The notes under the pieces: model-generated | The model's database searches: none | The model's input: the letters and a program-made list of their open reading frames with translations, nothing else | What the model was told of the DNA's origin: nothing | Position numbers and translations under genes: made by a program | Shown here: positions 26,101 to 33,430 of the stretch, in pieces | How positions within the stretch are numbered: the stretch's first letter is position 1 | How the letters are laid out: every line of letters starts with the position of its first letter | DNA from: Melioribacter sp. | GTDB taxonomy: Bacteria > Bacteroidota > Ignavibacteria > Ignavibacteriales > Melioribacteraceae | DNA: 41,239 nt | Reading direction: 5' to 3' | Assembly: GCA_003155655.1 (NCBI GenBank) | Contig: PMDS01000087.1 | Coordinates: forward strand, 13,866 to 55,104

Positions 26101-26750
26101 ATAATTTTGCATACAACCGCCGGCAATCCCTTAAGAACATTTACGAAAACTCTTGTGCTTTAGCAGATGGTATAATTAGTAAAGAAGAATTCAAGATAAG
26201 ATTAGAAAACTATTTTAAATTCACTCAGTCCAGTTTTATTCTTCAACACATTGCAGATAATTCCAGTGAGTTTGAGCATTGGTTTGAAGTCTTCTATCAA
26301 ATTGAAAATAATAAAAGCACAAATAAATTTATTACTCAGAGACAACAAGAAAGTTTAAGAGATAATCTTAGCCGCTTTCTAGAAAGTTATATGTATAATA
26401 CCGGATTGGATTTAATAAGTGGTCTTTTAAGATTATTGCTTGATGATTACGAAAACGTCGACGGCAAAAATCGTTTTGAAAGTTCATTAGAACTAATAAA
26501 AAAATTCAGACAAGAGGAGATAGAATTTATTACTTCAAATGTTCTAATTATTGGTAAGAATCTTAACAAGAAAAATAAAAACTTACTAGCAATGTCATTA
26601 TATAAGTATTTCCCTTCATCGAAAATGCTTTATAAAATTTATAAGGAAATCGAAGATTATTATTCTTTGAAAGTCATTCTTGAAATCACAAATGAAAAAT
26701 TAGAAACAATAAATAAAAGGATTTCTAATGGATTTAGAAAAGCTGGATAA
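23148..26750 (+). CDS. nuclease-RecQ-type helicase fusion, candidate defence protein
   Basis: A 1200-residue protein. Residues about 105-205 are a DUF559/Vsr-like nuclease: QVDFYLP (Asp139), VIEIDGGQH (Glu150, Asp152), then RRDQHLEKYGI. Residues about 415-780 form a superfamily 2 RecQ-type helicase: Walker A LPTGSGKS (441-447), VVCPIKSL, DEVHCLSEWGHDFR, GLTATAS, ATKAFGMGINK and QEAGRAGRD. The last 420 residues are helical and unassigned; no RQC zinc cysteines or HRDC domain are evident. Housekeeping RecQ is about 600 residues and lacks the nuclease, so a phage- or plasmid-defence role is inferred. It starts at GTG 23148 behind repeat P copy 3 with a weak ribosome site. Its end overlaps the next gene by 23 bases. 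Confidence 0.85.
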   Translation: MKKYSANYSFSNHNFVIQNLNGERITNEYLAGICILKNILQRGKPTLLSKYLQSKIGTIHKYNEFKRPHALIDNELPKWERIIRGDDKGNYFPAKKFYEELIPKYFPNHKFIQQLIIPEIPINEITQISVNEFENQQVDFYLPPAFLVIEIDGGQHRYNANDKRRDQHLEKYGISTVRISTDDLEIENDAFQNKIDSIKKRIDKIIIRESQPRKKDAIFISLENYKEVYEKGINPTSPYYIATAIMRFQILILDLLENGKLDFCNEWEIELLERDISNFAYESIEDLFLWFGHIFKLQKISFTKPKYSLRSVKTKVEFSKESKVIKIDFSLLKRYTDEFQTEPDIIFVRTDYLDRHLYFKKGNGNNLVFHSFLDYDYFRISTTTPLVYNLRFGDDNSDSQSLLFLLDNIFLQETQNLTFNEGQLSIIANALSRKDTIGLLPTGSGKSVCYQLAAILQPAISFVVCPIKSLMYDQKAELDIVYFSRVNNITSDDDGEDKERIQNEFAYGKYLFIFISPERFQVKPFRKYFIKVAESFNIAYAVIDEVHCLSEWGHDFRTAYLNLSNTIQKLCSNSNFIGLTATASINVIKDIQIEFGIEQENIKTLVDYTRKELDFEVIDDGNNKEEVLLQQLTLLDERISLFNQNNTESKCGIIFTPTVNGKQGCYPLSLRLKNYFEKDVRYFSGTTPKINNNPIMTEEEYDEQKKCTQDDFKKDRFHLLTATKAFGMGINKGNIYFTFHYGIPTSMEALYQEAGRAGRDKYKFSSEKAKCYVLLTKTTNNDMLNEVWQRETPFSRFLDTVCDTTGNIAMQKILSANEKRSYLNRGYQISYGLIRNINGDINTQLFLFASSLSIIKEEFQLIKNLHLMYSIPYKMNVTINGATLNTKKAFLEKAIYRLSQLGIISDWTIENFFGSGIFIVDYTNYSDESIKQSLLKTITRYDAEFSYSAIETEEKYSNYKKIFNAPEGYSEIDKYILILLQWSYDNFAYNRRQSLKNIYENSCALADGIISKEEFKIRLENYFKFTQSSFILQHIADNSSEFEHWFEVFYQIENNKSTNKFITQRQQESLRDNLSRFLESYMYNTGLDLISGLLRLLLDDYENVDGKNRFESSLELIKKFRQEEIEFITSNVLIIGKNLNKKNKNLLAMSLYKYFPSSKMLYKIYKEIEDYYSLKVILEITNEKLETINKRISNGFRKAG

Positions 26751-27255
26751 TGCAATAAATGAATTGCATAATCAATCGAGTAATCTAGTTGAATTTAATA
26801 AGGTGTATTCTGAAATAGGTAAATTAAAAAAGGATATTTCAGACAATCTAATTTCATTGGAGCATAATAATTCTAACTTATCAAGTATTATCCAAGAAAT
26901 AAAAAAGCATCTTGATGAATCTTTTAAGCAGCTCGAAAAACTTGAATCTGTTTTGAATACTAGGATAAAAGAGATTTATGAGGATAATAAAAAATTTCAG
27001 AAAGAATTGGACAGTTCAATATTTTCTCGTTTAGAAAAACACAAATCTGATATTCAGCTTGAAATAAGAGATGAAGGGAAACAAATTCAAAGAGTTTTTG
27101 AATCTACACTTACTTCTAGTTTCAATTCAATGACTTCAAAGATCGACAAGAGATTTCAAGAACAAAAGAAACTATATAAGAAACAGAATGTTTTGATTCT
27201 ATTACTGATACTTTTATCTATCGTATCAATAGGGATACACTATTTTATTAAATAA
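26728..27255 (+). CDS. coiled-coil protein with C-terminal membrane anchor, helicase partner
   Basis: A 175-residue protein. Residues about 1-150 are almost continuous heptad-rich coiled coil (Leu/Ile with Lys/Glu). Residues about 154-172 (VLILLLILLSIVSIGIHYF) form one membrane helix, leaving only IK outside. It is thus a tail-anchored cytoplasmic coiled coil with no enzymatic domain. The ATG lies inside the helicase gene (AAAGGATTTCTAATG), so the two are translationally coupled and very likely work together, for example by tethering or sensing at the membrane. No family was recognised. An attC-like site follows. Confidence 0.75.
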   Translation: MDLEKLDNAINELHNQSSNLVEFNKVYSEIGKLKKDISDNLISLEHNNSNLSSIIQEIKKHLDESFKQLEKLESVLNTRIKEIYEDNKKFQKELDSSIFSRLEKHKSDIQLEIRDEGKQIQRVFESTLTSSFNSMTSKIDKRFQEQKKLYKKQNVLILLLILLSIVSIGIHYFIK

Positions 27256-27278
27256 ATATTCGCATATGATAAAGGTAA

Positions 27279-27420
27279 GCATAACTAATACCCCAAGCCG
27301 AAAGCGTTTTTAAGCCCGCCACAGCCTGTCCCGCTTGTCTGCCTCCGTTAGCTAACAGATTGTTGGGCACCTAAAAAGAATTGCGTTTACCCGGCAATGT
27401 CTTTATGACGGGTTAAAAAT
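27279..27420 (+). other. attC-like site 11, degraded, with repeat R body
   Basis: GCATAACTAATACCCCAAGCCG then AAAGCGTTTTTAAG resembles the left ends of sites 9 and 10. A repeat R copy (27313-27370) follows. The right side CCCGGCAATGTCTTTATGACG resembles the site 9 right arm. If real, the helicase module was also a cassette. Confidence 0.35.
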
Positions 27421-27986
27421 CTGAACGTGCCTGCCGAAGTGTAATTCTTCAGTATTTAGGTAACACAGGAGTTATATTTTATTAATACACTGGTGTACAA
27501 AAAAAGTTGTGTAACCCTTCGGCTACGCTCAGGACAAGTTTTTTGAACAGTTCAAAATTATTTTTTAAAGATGTTTTGAATATTCGCGAAGGACCTCACC
27601 GCGACCCTCTCCCCCGCAAAAAGCACGGGACAAGCTTAAAAAAAGGAGAGGGAGAAAACGGGAAAATGTCTCGTCCTGAAAAAAGTTCTTTGACATACTG
27701 ACTATTCCATTGATGCCTAATGGTGAAAAAATGGGACAAAAATTGGATAAAAACAGGGTGAAAATGGGGTGGAAATTGGGATAAAAAATGGATGAGAATT
27801 GGTGAGAATTGTTGGAAAGTTTAGGACCAGTATTAAAAGGAGAATTGATATTTTTTGCAAAAAAGGTTCTGAAAAAAATCATAAGAATGACAAAAAATCC
27901 TGAAGTTTACGAGACTCAGAACCGTTACCGAATTACTGAAGTAGTACACAGAAGCTGGTAAGCTTGTCCATTAGGAAATAATTCCC
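27421..27986. other. non-coding spacer rich in repeats
   Basis: Contains CCCTTCGGCTACGCTCAGG (about 27517), a palindromic block CCTCACCGCGACCCTCTCCC ... GGAGAGGG (27590-27652) of the same kind as 6370-6406 and 13469-13520, and a purine-rich stretch (27725-27800) of loose ATTGGGATAAAAA-like units. Reading frames here on either strand are repeat translations. No gene was recognised. Confidence 0.6.
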
Positions 27987-28078
27987 ACCACATTTGAAAC
28001 AAAAGTGCCATTTTTATTGTTTAATTAAGTGATTCAAAAATTACTTTTTTTATTGTTCGAAAAAATTCTATTTTATAC
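27987..28078 (+). repeat. direct repeat D, right copy
   Basis: CACATTTGAAACAAAAG to CGAAAAAATTCTATTTTATAC matches 3490-3575. It lies directly upstream of the Cys-rich gene at the head of the metal-efflux operon. TTGTTC then TATACA at 15-base spacing could serve as a promoter reading right. Confidence 0.6.
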
Positions 28079-28098
28079 AAGAAAATTGAAAAGAAATA

Positions 28099-28512
28099 TT
28101 GATAATAAGTAAAATACATAAATTAAAAGTCGTAACTCTTTTACTGCTTTCGTTACACTTAACAGCATTTAATATTGTGCTGCTGTGCAATCCTGCAAAA
28201 TGCTGCCATACCTTTAAGCAAAGATCGGTTAAACATTGCTGCTGCAAAGATGAAAATGACGGCAGTTGTAATACTGAATTGAATACCAAAAATATTTTGA
28301 AATTTTCAAGCTGCAATTGTGTTCACCAGACTTCCGATGATAACTCATTTACTTTTTACAAGAGTTATGAAATTCATAAATACGAAATGATGAGCCTGGT
28401 CAACCTGCAAATTACTCAGCCGGTTGAAAAAATTAAAGTTGAGTTATCTGAAAACGAATTCAGAATAAATAGTCCCCCTATATATCTTTCTTTTTCATCT
28501 CTTCTAATTTGA
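28099..28512 (+). CDS. Cys-rich exported protein of the efflux operon, HYC_CC_PP-like
   Basis: A 137-residue protein starting at TTG 28099. It has a signal peptide/anchor (about 8-30) and a Cys/His-rich centre (CCHTF, KHCCCKDE, SCN, SCNCVHQ), suitable for binding copper or similar metals. The C-terminus INSPPIYLSFSSLL has a Pro pair. Small proteins with this Cys-pair and Pro-pair layout lie next to cusA in Bacteroidota (HYC_CC_PP family), which supports the call. Their role is unproven. The ribosome site is weak. cusA follows 123 bases later. Confidence 0.6.
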   Translation: MIISKIHKLKVVTLLLLSLHLTAFNIVLLCNPAKCCHTFKQRSVKHCCCKDENDGSCNTELNTKNILKFSSCNCVHQTSDDNSFTFYKSYEIHKYEMMSLVNLQITQPVEKIKVELSENEFRINSPPIYLSFSSLLI

Positions 28513-28635
28513 TCTTACTTCCCTTTTTCAAGTAAGGATTGGAATTAATCCAGTCGTCGAAAATCTCTATCTATTAAGAATGCTTGTGGATTCAATTTCA
28601 AAGTAGAGAATTTAAAATCAAAAAAAGAGAAGTAT

Positions 28636-31600
28636 ATGATAGAAAAAATTATTGACTGGTCTGCAAACAACAGGTTCATTGTCATTTTACTTTATCTGTT
28701 AGTTATCGGATTCGGTATTTACAGTGTTGTTAATCTGCCTGTTGATGCTATTCCTGATCTTTCGGAAAACCAGGTGATCATTTATACAGAATGGATGGGC
28801 CGTTCTCCCCAGATAATTGAAAACCAGGTTACTTATCCAATCGTTTCCGGATTACAGGGTTTGCCGCATGTAAAGGCTGTACGTGCCACTTCAATGTTTG
28901 GTATGTCCTTCGTATTCGTTGTCTTTGAAGATGGCGTTGATACCTACTTTGCCCGCACACGCGTACTTGAAAGGATGAATACTATCCAGGCTCAACTGCC
29001 TTCCGGTGTAGTGCCTTCACTTGGTCCGGATGGATCCGGCGTTGGACATGTTTATTGGTATACTGTTGAAGGCAAGGGATACGATCTGGGCGCTCTTCGC
29101 GCAGTCCAGGATTGGTATATCCGCTACAAATTATCTTCAGTAGACGGCGTTGCGGAAGTAGCAAGCATTGGAGGGTTTGTAAAACAATACCAGGTTGATG
29201 TTAACCCAACTGATCTCCGTGCATACAACCTAACCGTATCCGACGTTGTTAATGCCGTTCAAAGAAGCAACAATGAAGTCGGCGGAAAAATCCTAGAAGT
29301 AAGCGATGCAGAATATTTCGTGCGCGGTCAGGGCTACATTCAATCGAAAGAAGATATTGAAAACACTGTCATTAAAACCGCATCGAATGGAATCCCGGTA
29401 CTTATTAAAAATATTGCTTCTGTTTCATTAGGCGGTGATATAAGAAGAGGTGCGCTTGATAAAAATGGTGAAGGACAAACTGTCGGTGGTATTATCGTTA
29501 TGCGCACAGGCGAGAATGCGCAAAATGTTATTGATAAAGTAAAAGAAAAAATTAAAGAAATCTCACCTGGTCTCCCTCCCGGTGTTGAAATTGTAACTTC
29601 TTATGATAGAAGCACATTGATTAAAGAAGCAGTTGGAACATTGGAGAGAGCTTTGATAGAAGCGTCAATTACCGTTTCAATTATGGTTATGATTTTCCTG
29701 CTTCATTTTAGAAGCATCGTACGAATTCTTATCGAACTTCCTATTTCAATTCTGATCGCGTTTATTTTAATGTATCTCTTTGGAATCTCGTCAAATATTA
29801 TGTCTCTTGGAGGAATTATACTTGCAGTTGGAGTAATAGTAGACTCCTCCATTGTGCTCGTAGAAAATGCATACCGCAATTTGGCAAAAGCGTTGGAAGA
29901 GAAAAAACACCTGACTCCGGATGAATACAAAAAGATTTCGATTGATTCAGCAAAACAGGTTGGCAGGGCAATTTTCTTTTCTGAGTTGATAATTCTCACT
30001 TCCTTCCTTCCTGTGTTTTTACTTACGGGTCAGGAAGGCAAAATGTTTCACCCGCTTGCATACACAAAATCATTTGCTATGATCGGTTCCGCAATTGTAG
30101 TTATCTCTCTCATTCCTGTTCTGATGACTATGTTGATGCGCGGTAAATTCAAACCGGAAGACAAAAATCCAACCACTCGGTTTTTCATTAATCTTTATGC
30201 CCCGGTAATTCATTGGGTGCTCAAACATAGAAAAATTACAATCGCAATTAATGTTATTGCTCTATTAATAACTATTTCTATGATTCTTAATACTGGCAGT
30301 GAATTTATGCCTCCGCTTGATGAAGGTTCTATCCTTTATATGCCGGTTACTATGCCGGGTGCATCTATTACGGAAGTGAACAGAATTTTACAGGAGCAGG
30401 ATAAAATAATTAAGTCGGTTCCCGAAGTTCATCATGTACTTGGAAAGACGGGACGCGCTGAAACTGCAACTGACAATGCTCCATTGAGTATGATTGAAAC
30501 TATTATCTTGCTTAAACCAAAGAATGAGTGGCGGCACGGTATTACCAAGCAGGATATTGTTGCTGAGCTTGATTCAAAATTACAAATTCCAGGTGTGCGT
30601 AACGGCTGGACCCAGCCTATCATCAATAGAATCAATATGCTGTCTACAGGTGTCAGAACCGATATTGGATTTAAAATCTTCGGACCAAATCTCGATACAC
30701 TTGAAACATATGCCATTAAAGCTGAAAATTTATTAAAGAAAGTTAACGGCGCTGCCGATGTTGTTGCTGAACGCGTACAGAATGGTTACTATCTCGATAT
30801 TAATATTAAACGGGCATCGGCTGCCCGGTATGGTGTTAATATCCGCGATCTTCAAGATATAATTGAAACCGCTATCGGTGGACAAAATCTTGGAATTGTA
30901 ATTGACGGACGAATGCGCTTTCCGATAAGAATGCGTTATCAAAAAGATTACCGCGATAATGTTGAAGAGCTGAAAAGTTTAATTGTTCCCGTTGCGTTAT
31001 CGGCACCTATGGCTGTTCAATCTTCATCTAATTCAATGGGCAGCGGTAAAAATAATTCCGGCGGAATGTCCCCTTCTATGGGTGGTTCAAACCTGCCTAC
31101 CGGACAGGCAGGCGTTATTACACAAGCATCAAATACTCAAAATGATTTTTCGCTTACAAGCACAAATCAAAACGCTATAACTTATTTGCCTCTTGCTGAA
31201 TTAGCTGATATAAATTTAGTAACAGGTCCTCCTATGATCAGTAGTGAAAACGGAATGCTTCGCTCAATAGTATTTATGAATACGCGCGGACGCGATATGG
31301 GCAGCGTAATGGTAGATGCTAAAAAAATTGTCGAAAATGGACTGAAACTTCCTTCCGGCTACTCTTATACCTGGAGCGGACAGTATGAAAGTAAAGTCCG
31401 GGCACAGCAGACTATTGAAATAATTATGCCGGTTGTTTTCCTAGTGATCTTTTTCCTTCTATTCTTTACTCTTAAAGATTACGTGGAAGCCGGTGTTGTT
31501 ATGCTTTCAGTTCCATTTGCTCTCATCGGCGGCGAATATATGATTTACATTCTCGGTTATAATTTTTCAGTTGCTGTCTGGGTGGGTTTCATCGCTTTAT

Positions 31601-31998
31601 ACGGAATTGCAACTGAAACCGGAGTTATAATGGTTATCTACCTGCACGAAGCGCTTGATAAAAGATTACATGCACATGAGAAAGGCTTACGCGGACCAAT
31701 TACCAATCAGGATATTTACGAGGCAACGGTCGAAGGTTCAGTTTTAAGACTTAGACCTAAACTGATGACAGTATTTACTGCTATGGTTGGATTAATTCCT
31801 ATTATGTGGTCAAACGGCACAGGCGCCGATGTAATGAAACCATTAACAGCGCCTATGATTGGCGGCTTGCTTACGTCTGCCATTCACGTGCTTGTAGTTA
31901 CTCCAATTTTATTTGCTATTATGAAGGAACACGCACTAAAAAAAGGAAAACTTGAAATGTCTAAAATGGCTGGATGGATGAGGGAGGGAGAAAAATAA
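28636..31998 (+). CDS. cusA: CusA/CzcA heavy-metal RND efflux pump
   Basis: A 1120-residue inner-membrane pump. The start MIEKIIDWSANNRFIV, the VDAIPDLSENQVIIYTEW segment and IIENQVTYPI are typical of the HME-RND branch. The TM4 motif GVIVDSSIVLVENA carries the proton-relay Asp, and ATETGVIM is in the second half. It uses the proton gradient to move Cu(I)/Ag(I) or divalent metal ions out through the adaptor and outer-membrane protein encoded next. E. coli CusA is 1047 residues; here about 55 extra residues (near 790-848), rich in Ser, Gly, Asn and Met, interrupt the second porter domain just before the conserved PLAELADI. Part of that insertion is a palindromic repeat. AGAGAAG precedes ATG 28636. 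Confidence 0.95.
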   Translation: MIEKIIDWSANNRFIVILLYLLVIGFGIYSVVNLPVDAIPDLSENQVIIYTEWMGRSPQIIENQVTYPIVSGLQGLPHVKAVRATSMFGMSFVFVVFEDGVDTYFARTRVLERMNTIQAQLPSGVVPSLGPDGSGVGHVYWYTVEGKGYDLGALRAVQDWYIRYKLSSVDGVAEVASIGGFVKQYQVDVNPTDLRAYNLTVSDVVNAVQRSNNEVGGKILEVSDAEYFVRGQGYIQSKEDIENTVIKTASNGIPVLIKNIASVSLGGDIRRGALDKNGEGQTVGGIIVMRTGENAQNVIDKVKEKIKEISPGLPPGVEIVTSYDRSTLIKEAVGTLERALIEASITVSIMVMIFLLHFRSIVRILIELPISILIAFILMYLFGISSNIMSLGGIILAVGVIVDSSIVLVENAYRNLAKALEEKKHLTPDEYKKISIDSAKQVGRAIFFSELIILTSFLPVFLLTGQEGKMFHPLAYTKSFAMIGSAIVVISLIPVLMTMLMRGKFKPEDKNPTTRFFINLYAPVIHWVLKHRKITIAINVIALLITISMILNTGSEFMPPLDEGSILYMPVTMPGASITEVNRILQEQDKIIKSVPEVHHVLGKTGRAETATDNAPLSMIETIILLKPKNEWRHGITKQDIVAELDSKLQIPGVRNGWTQPIINRINMLSTGVRTDIGFKIFGPNLDTLETYAIKAENLLKKVNGAADVVAERVQNGYYLDINIKRASAARYGVNIRDLQDIIETAIGGQNLGIVIDGRMRFPIRMRYQKDYRDNVEELKSLIVPVALSAPMAVQSSSNSMGSGKNNSGGMSPSMGGSNLPTGQAGVITQASNTQNDFSLTSTNQNAITYLPLAELADINLVTGPPMISSENGMLRSIVFMNTRGRDMGSVMVDAKKIVENGLKLPSGYSYTWSGQYESKVRAQQTIEIIMPVVFLVIFFLLFFTLKDYVEAGVVMLSVPFALIGGEYMIYILGYNFSVAVWVGFIALYGIATETGVIMVIYLHEALDKRLHAHEKGLRGPITNQDIYEATVEGSVLRLRPKLMTVFTAMVGLIPIMWSNGTGADVMKPLTAPMIGGLLTSAIHVLVVTPILFAIMKEHALKKGKLEMSKMAGWMREGEK
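31092..31112. repeat. palindromic repeat in frame inside cusA
   Basis: Arms CCTGCCT (31092-31098) and AGGCAGG (31106-31112) surround ACCGGAC, encoding LPTGQAG inside the pump's extra loop. CCTGCC-type palindromes otherwise occur between genes here. Confidence 0.7.
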
Positions 31999-33386
31999 TG
32001 GAGAATGGAGAATTGAGAATGGTGAATGGTGAATGGAGAACTTGCCCACCGTGGCGGGTGAAGAATTATCAGAAGAATACTATGTGCGCCTCTGTGCTCT
32101 CTGTGTTCTCCATGTTAATCTTTTTATTAACACTTAACACAAGCATAAATGCCCAGTCTGTTGATTCTTTGGTTGCCGAAGCTATTAGAAATAATCCGCA
32201 GTTAAAATCATTGCAGTACAAAATAACCGCTTCTGAAAAGAGAACCGAATCTGTTAATACACTTCCCGCACCAAATTTTTCTGTTGAGTTTTCGCAAATA
32301 CCCACTAACTCGGCAGATATTTTTAATCAATCGAACTCGAACAACTTTGCGCTGTCACAGATGTTCCCTCTTGGCGGAAAGTTAAATGCAATGGCAGAAG
32401 TGGAGAGGAAGAATACTCTCGTAGAAGGCAACAACTTTGAGATATATTTAATCAATCTTACCGCGGCTGTAAAAATGTCTTACTATACACTCTGGCTGAT
32501 AGACAGAAAGATCGAAGTTCAGAAGAAAAGTATTTCTCTTATAAACGAAGTAATCAAATCAACTGAATCGTTATACTACACAAACAAGATCAATCAAGCG
32601 GATGTTCTAACTCTCCAGGGTGAAATTGCCACAAACGAAACACAGCTATTAATTTTGGAGAAACAGAAAGAAGCTGAGATTTACAAACTCAATAAACTTC
32701 TGGGACGTGACCTTGATTCGAAAGATGTTTATGCTATTACTGATTTTTCAGCAGATTCTCTCTCTTCTTCTCAGTCAAAATTGGAAGAACTGCTCGGTAA
32801 TTTCAATCCGGCTCTTAAAAAAATGGGTAGTATGATTGAAATGAATAAAGCTATGATTGACGCTAATAACCGCGAGCTTATTCCGGATTTGATGGTTCAA
32901 GGTATGTTTATGAGAATGCCACAGGGAATGATATTAACATCTAAAAGTGATCTTTCAATGCTAGATCCGAAAGTTGAGACAATGTATTCACTGATGTTCT
33001 CTATTAATCTTCCGTTTGCGCCCTGGTCAATTAATAAATACAAGGCGAAAGAACAGGAATTATTTGCTGGAATCAGCAGTATTGAATATGAAAAGAATGA
33101 TATGCAGCGCGAGATGAATTCTCAATTGAAAGCCGCGCTTGTTAAATACAACACCGCTGCTGATTTAACAAAACTTTACAGCGAAAAAGTTATTCCGCTT
33201 TACAGTAAAGCCGCTGAATCGCAGGTATCGGCATATCAGAATAACAGGACTGGTGTTACAACAGTAATTGATTCTTTCCGCATGTTGTTAATGCAGCAGA
33301 TGAATTATTATATGTCAAAAGCTGATATCCGGATGTCACTCGCGGAAATTGAATTGATGGTAGGCACAACCCTCAAAAAGTTATAG
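31998..33386 (+). CDS. cusC: TolC/CusC-like outer-membrane efflux protein
   Basis: A 462-residue protein of the outer-membrane efflux family: two repeats of long helices with strand segments, for example AEAIRNNPQLKSLQYKI, FALSQMFPLGGKL and YYTLWLIDRKIEVQ, then NLPFAPWSINKYKAKEQE in the second half. It forms the exit duct for CusA/CusB. ATG 31998 overlaps the cusA stop (TAATG) with GGAGGGAG just upstream, so coupling is likely. The first 28 residues, however, are low-complexity repeat DNA (GGAGAATGG-like units, then CCACCGTGGCGGG). A clean signal peptide (CASVLSVFSMLIFLL...INAQ) starts at ATG 32082, which may be the effective start. Confidence 0.88.
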   Translation: MENGELRMVNGEWRTCPPWRVKNYQKNTMCASVLSVFSMLIFLLTLNTSINAQSVDSLVAEAIRNNPQLKSLQYKITASEKRTESVNTLPAPNFSVEFSQIPTNSADIFNQSNSNNFALSQMFPLGGKLNAMAEVERKNTLVEGNNFEIYLINLTAAVKMSYYTLWLIDRKIEVQKKSISLINEVIKSTESLYYTNKINQADVLTLQGEIATNETQLLILEKQKEAEIYKLNKLLGRDLDSKDVYAITDFSADSLSSSQSKLEELLGNFNPALKKMGSMIEMNKAMIDANNRELIPDLMVQGMFMRMPQGMILTSKSDLSMLDPKVETMYSLMFSINLPFAPWSINKYKAKEQELFAGISSIEYEKNDMQREMNSQLKAALVKYNTAADLTKLYSEKVIPLYSKAAESQVSAYQNNRTGVTTVIDSFRMLLMQQMNYYMSKADIRMSLAEIELMVGTTLKKL

Positions 33387-33430
33387 GTGATATTATGAAA
33401 AATTTAATTAGTATTAATAGAGGAACAAAA

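Noticed and set aside
27725-27800. Tandem repeat or minisatellite
   Set aside because: The ATTGGGATAAAAA-like units are loose, of unequal length and cannot be aligned to one period by eye.
28982-30999. Several minus-strand and alternate-frame frames inside cusA
   Set aside because: They are shadows of a strongly conserved coding frame; none has a start context or recognisable motif.
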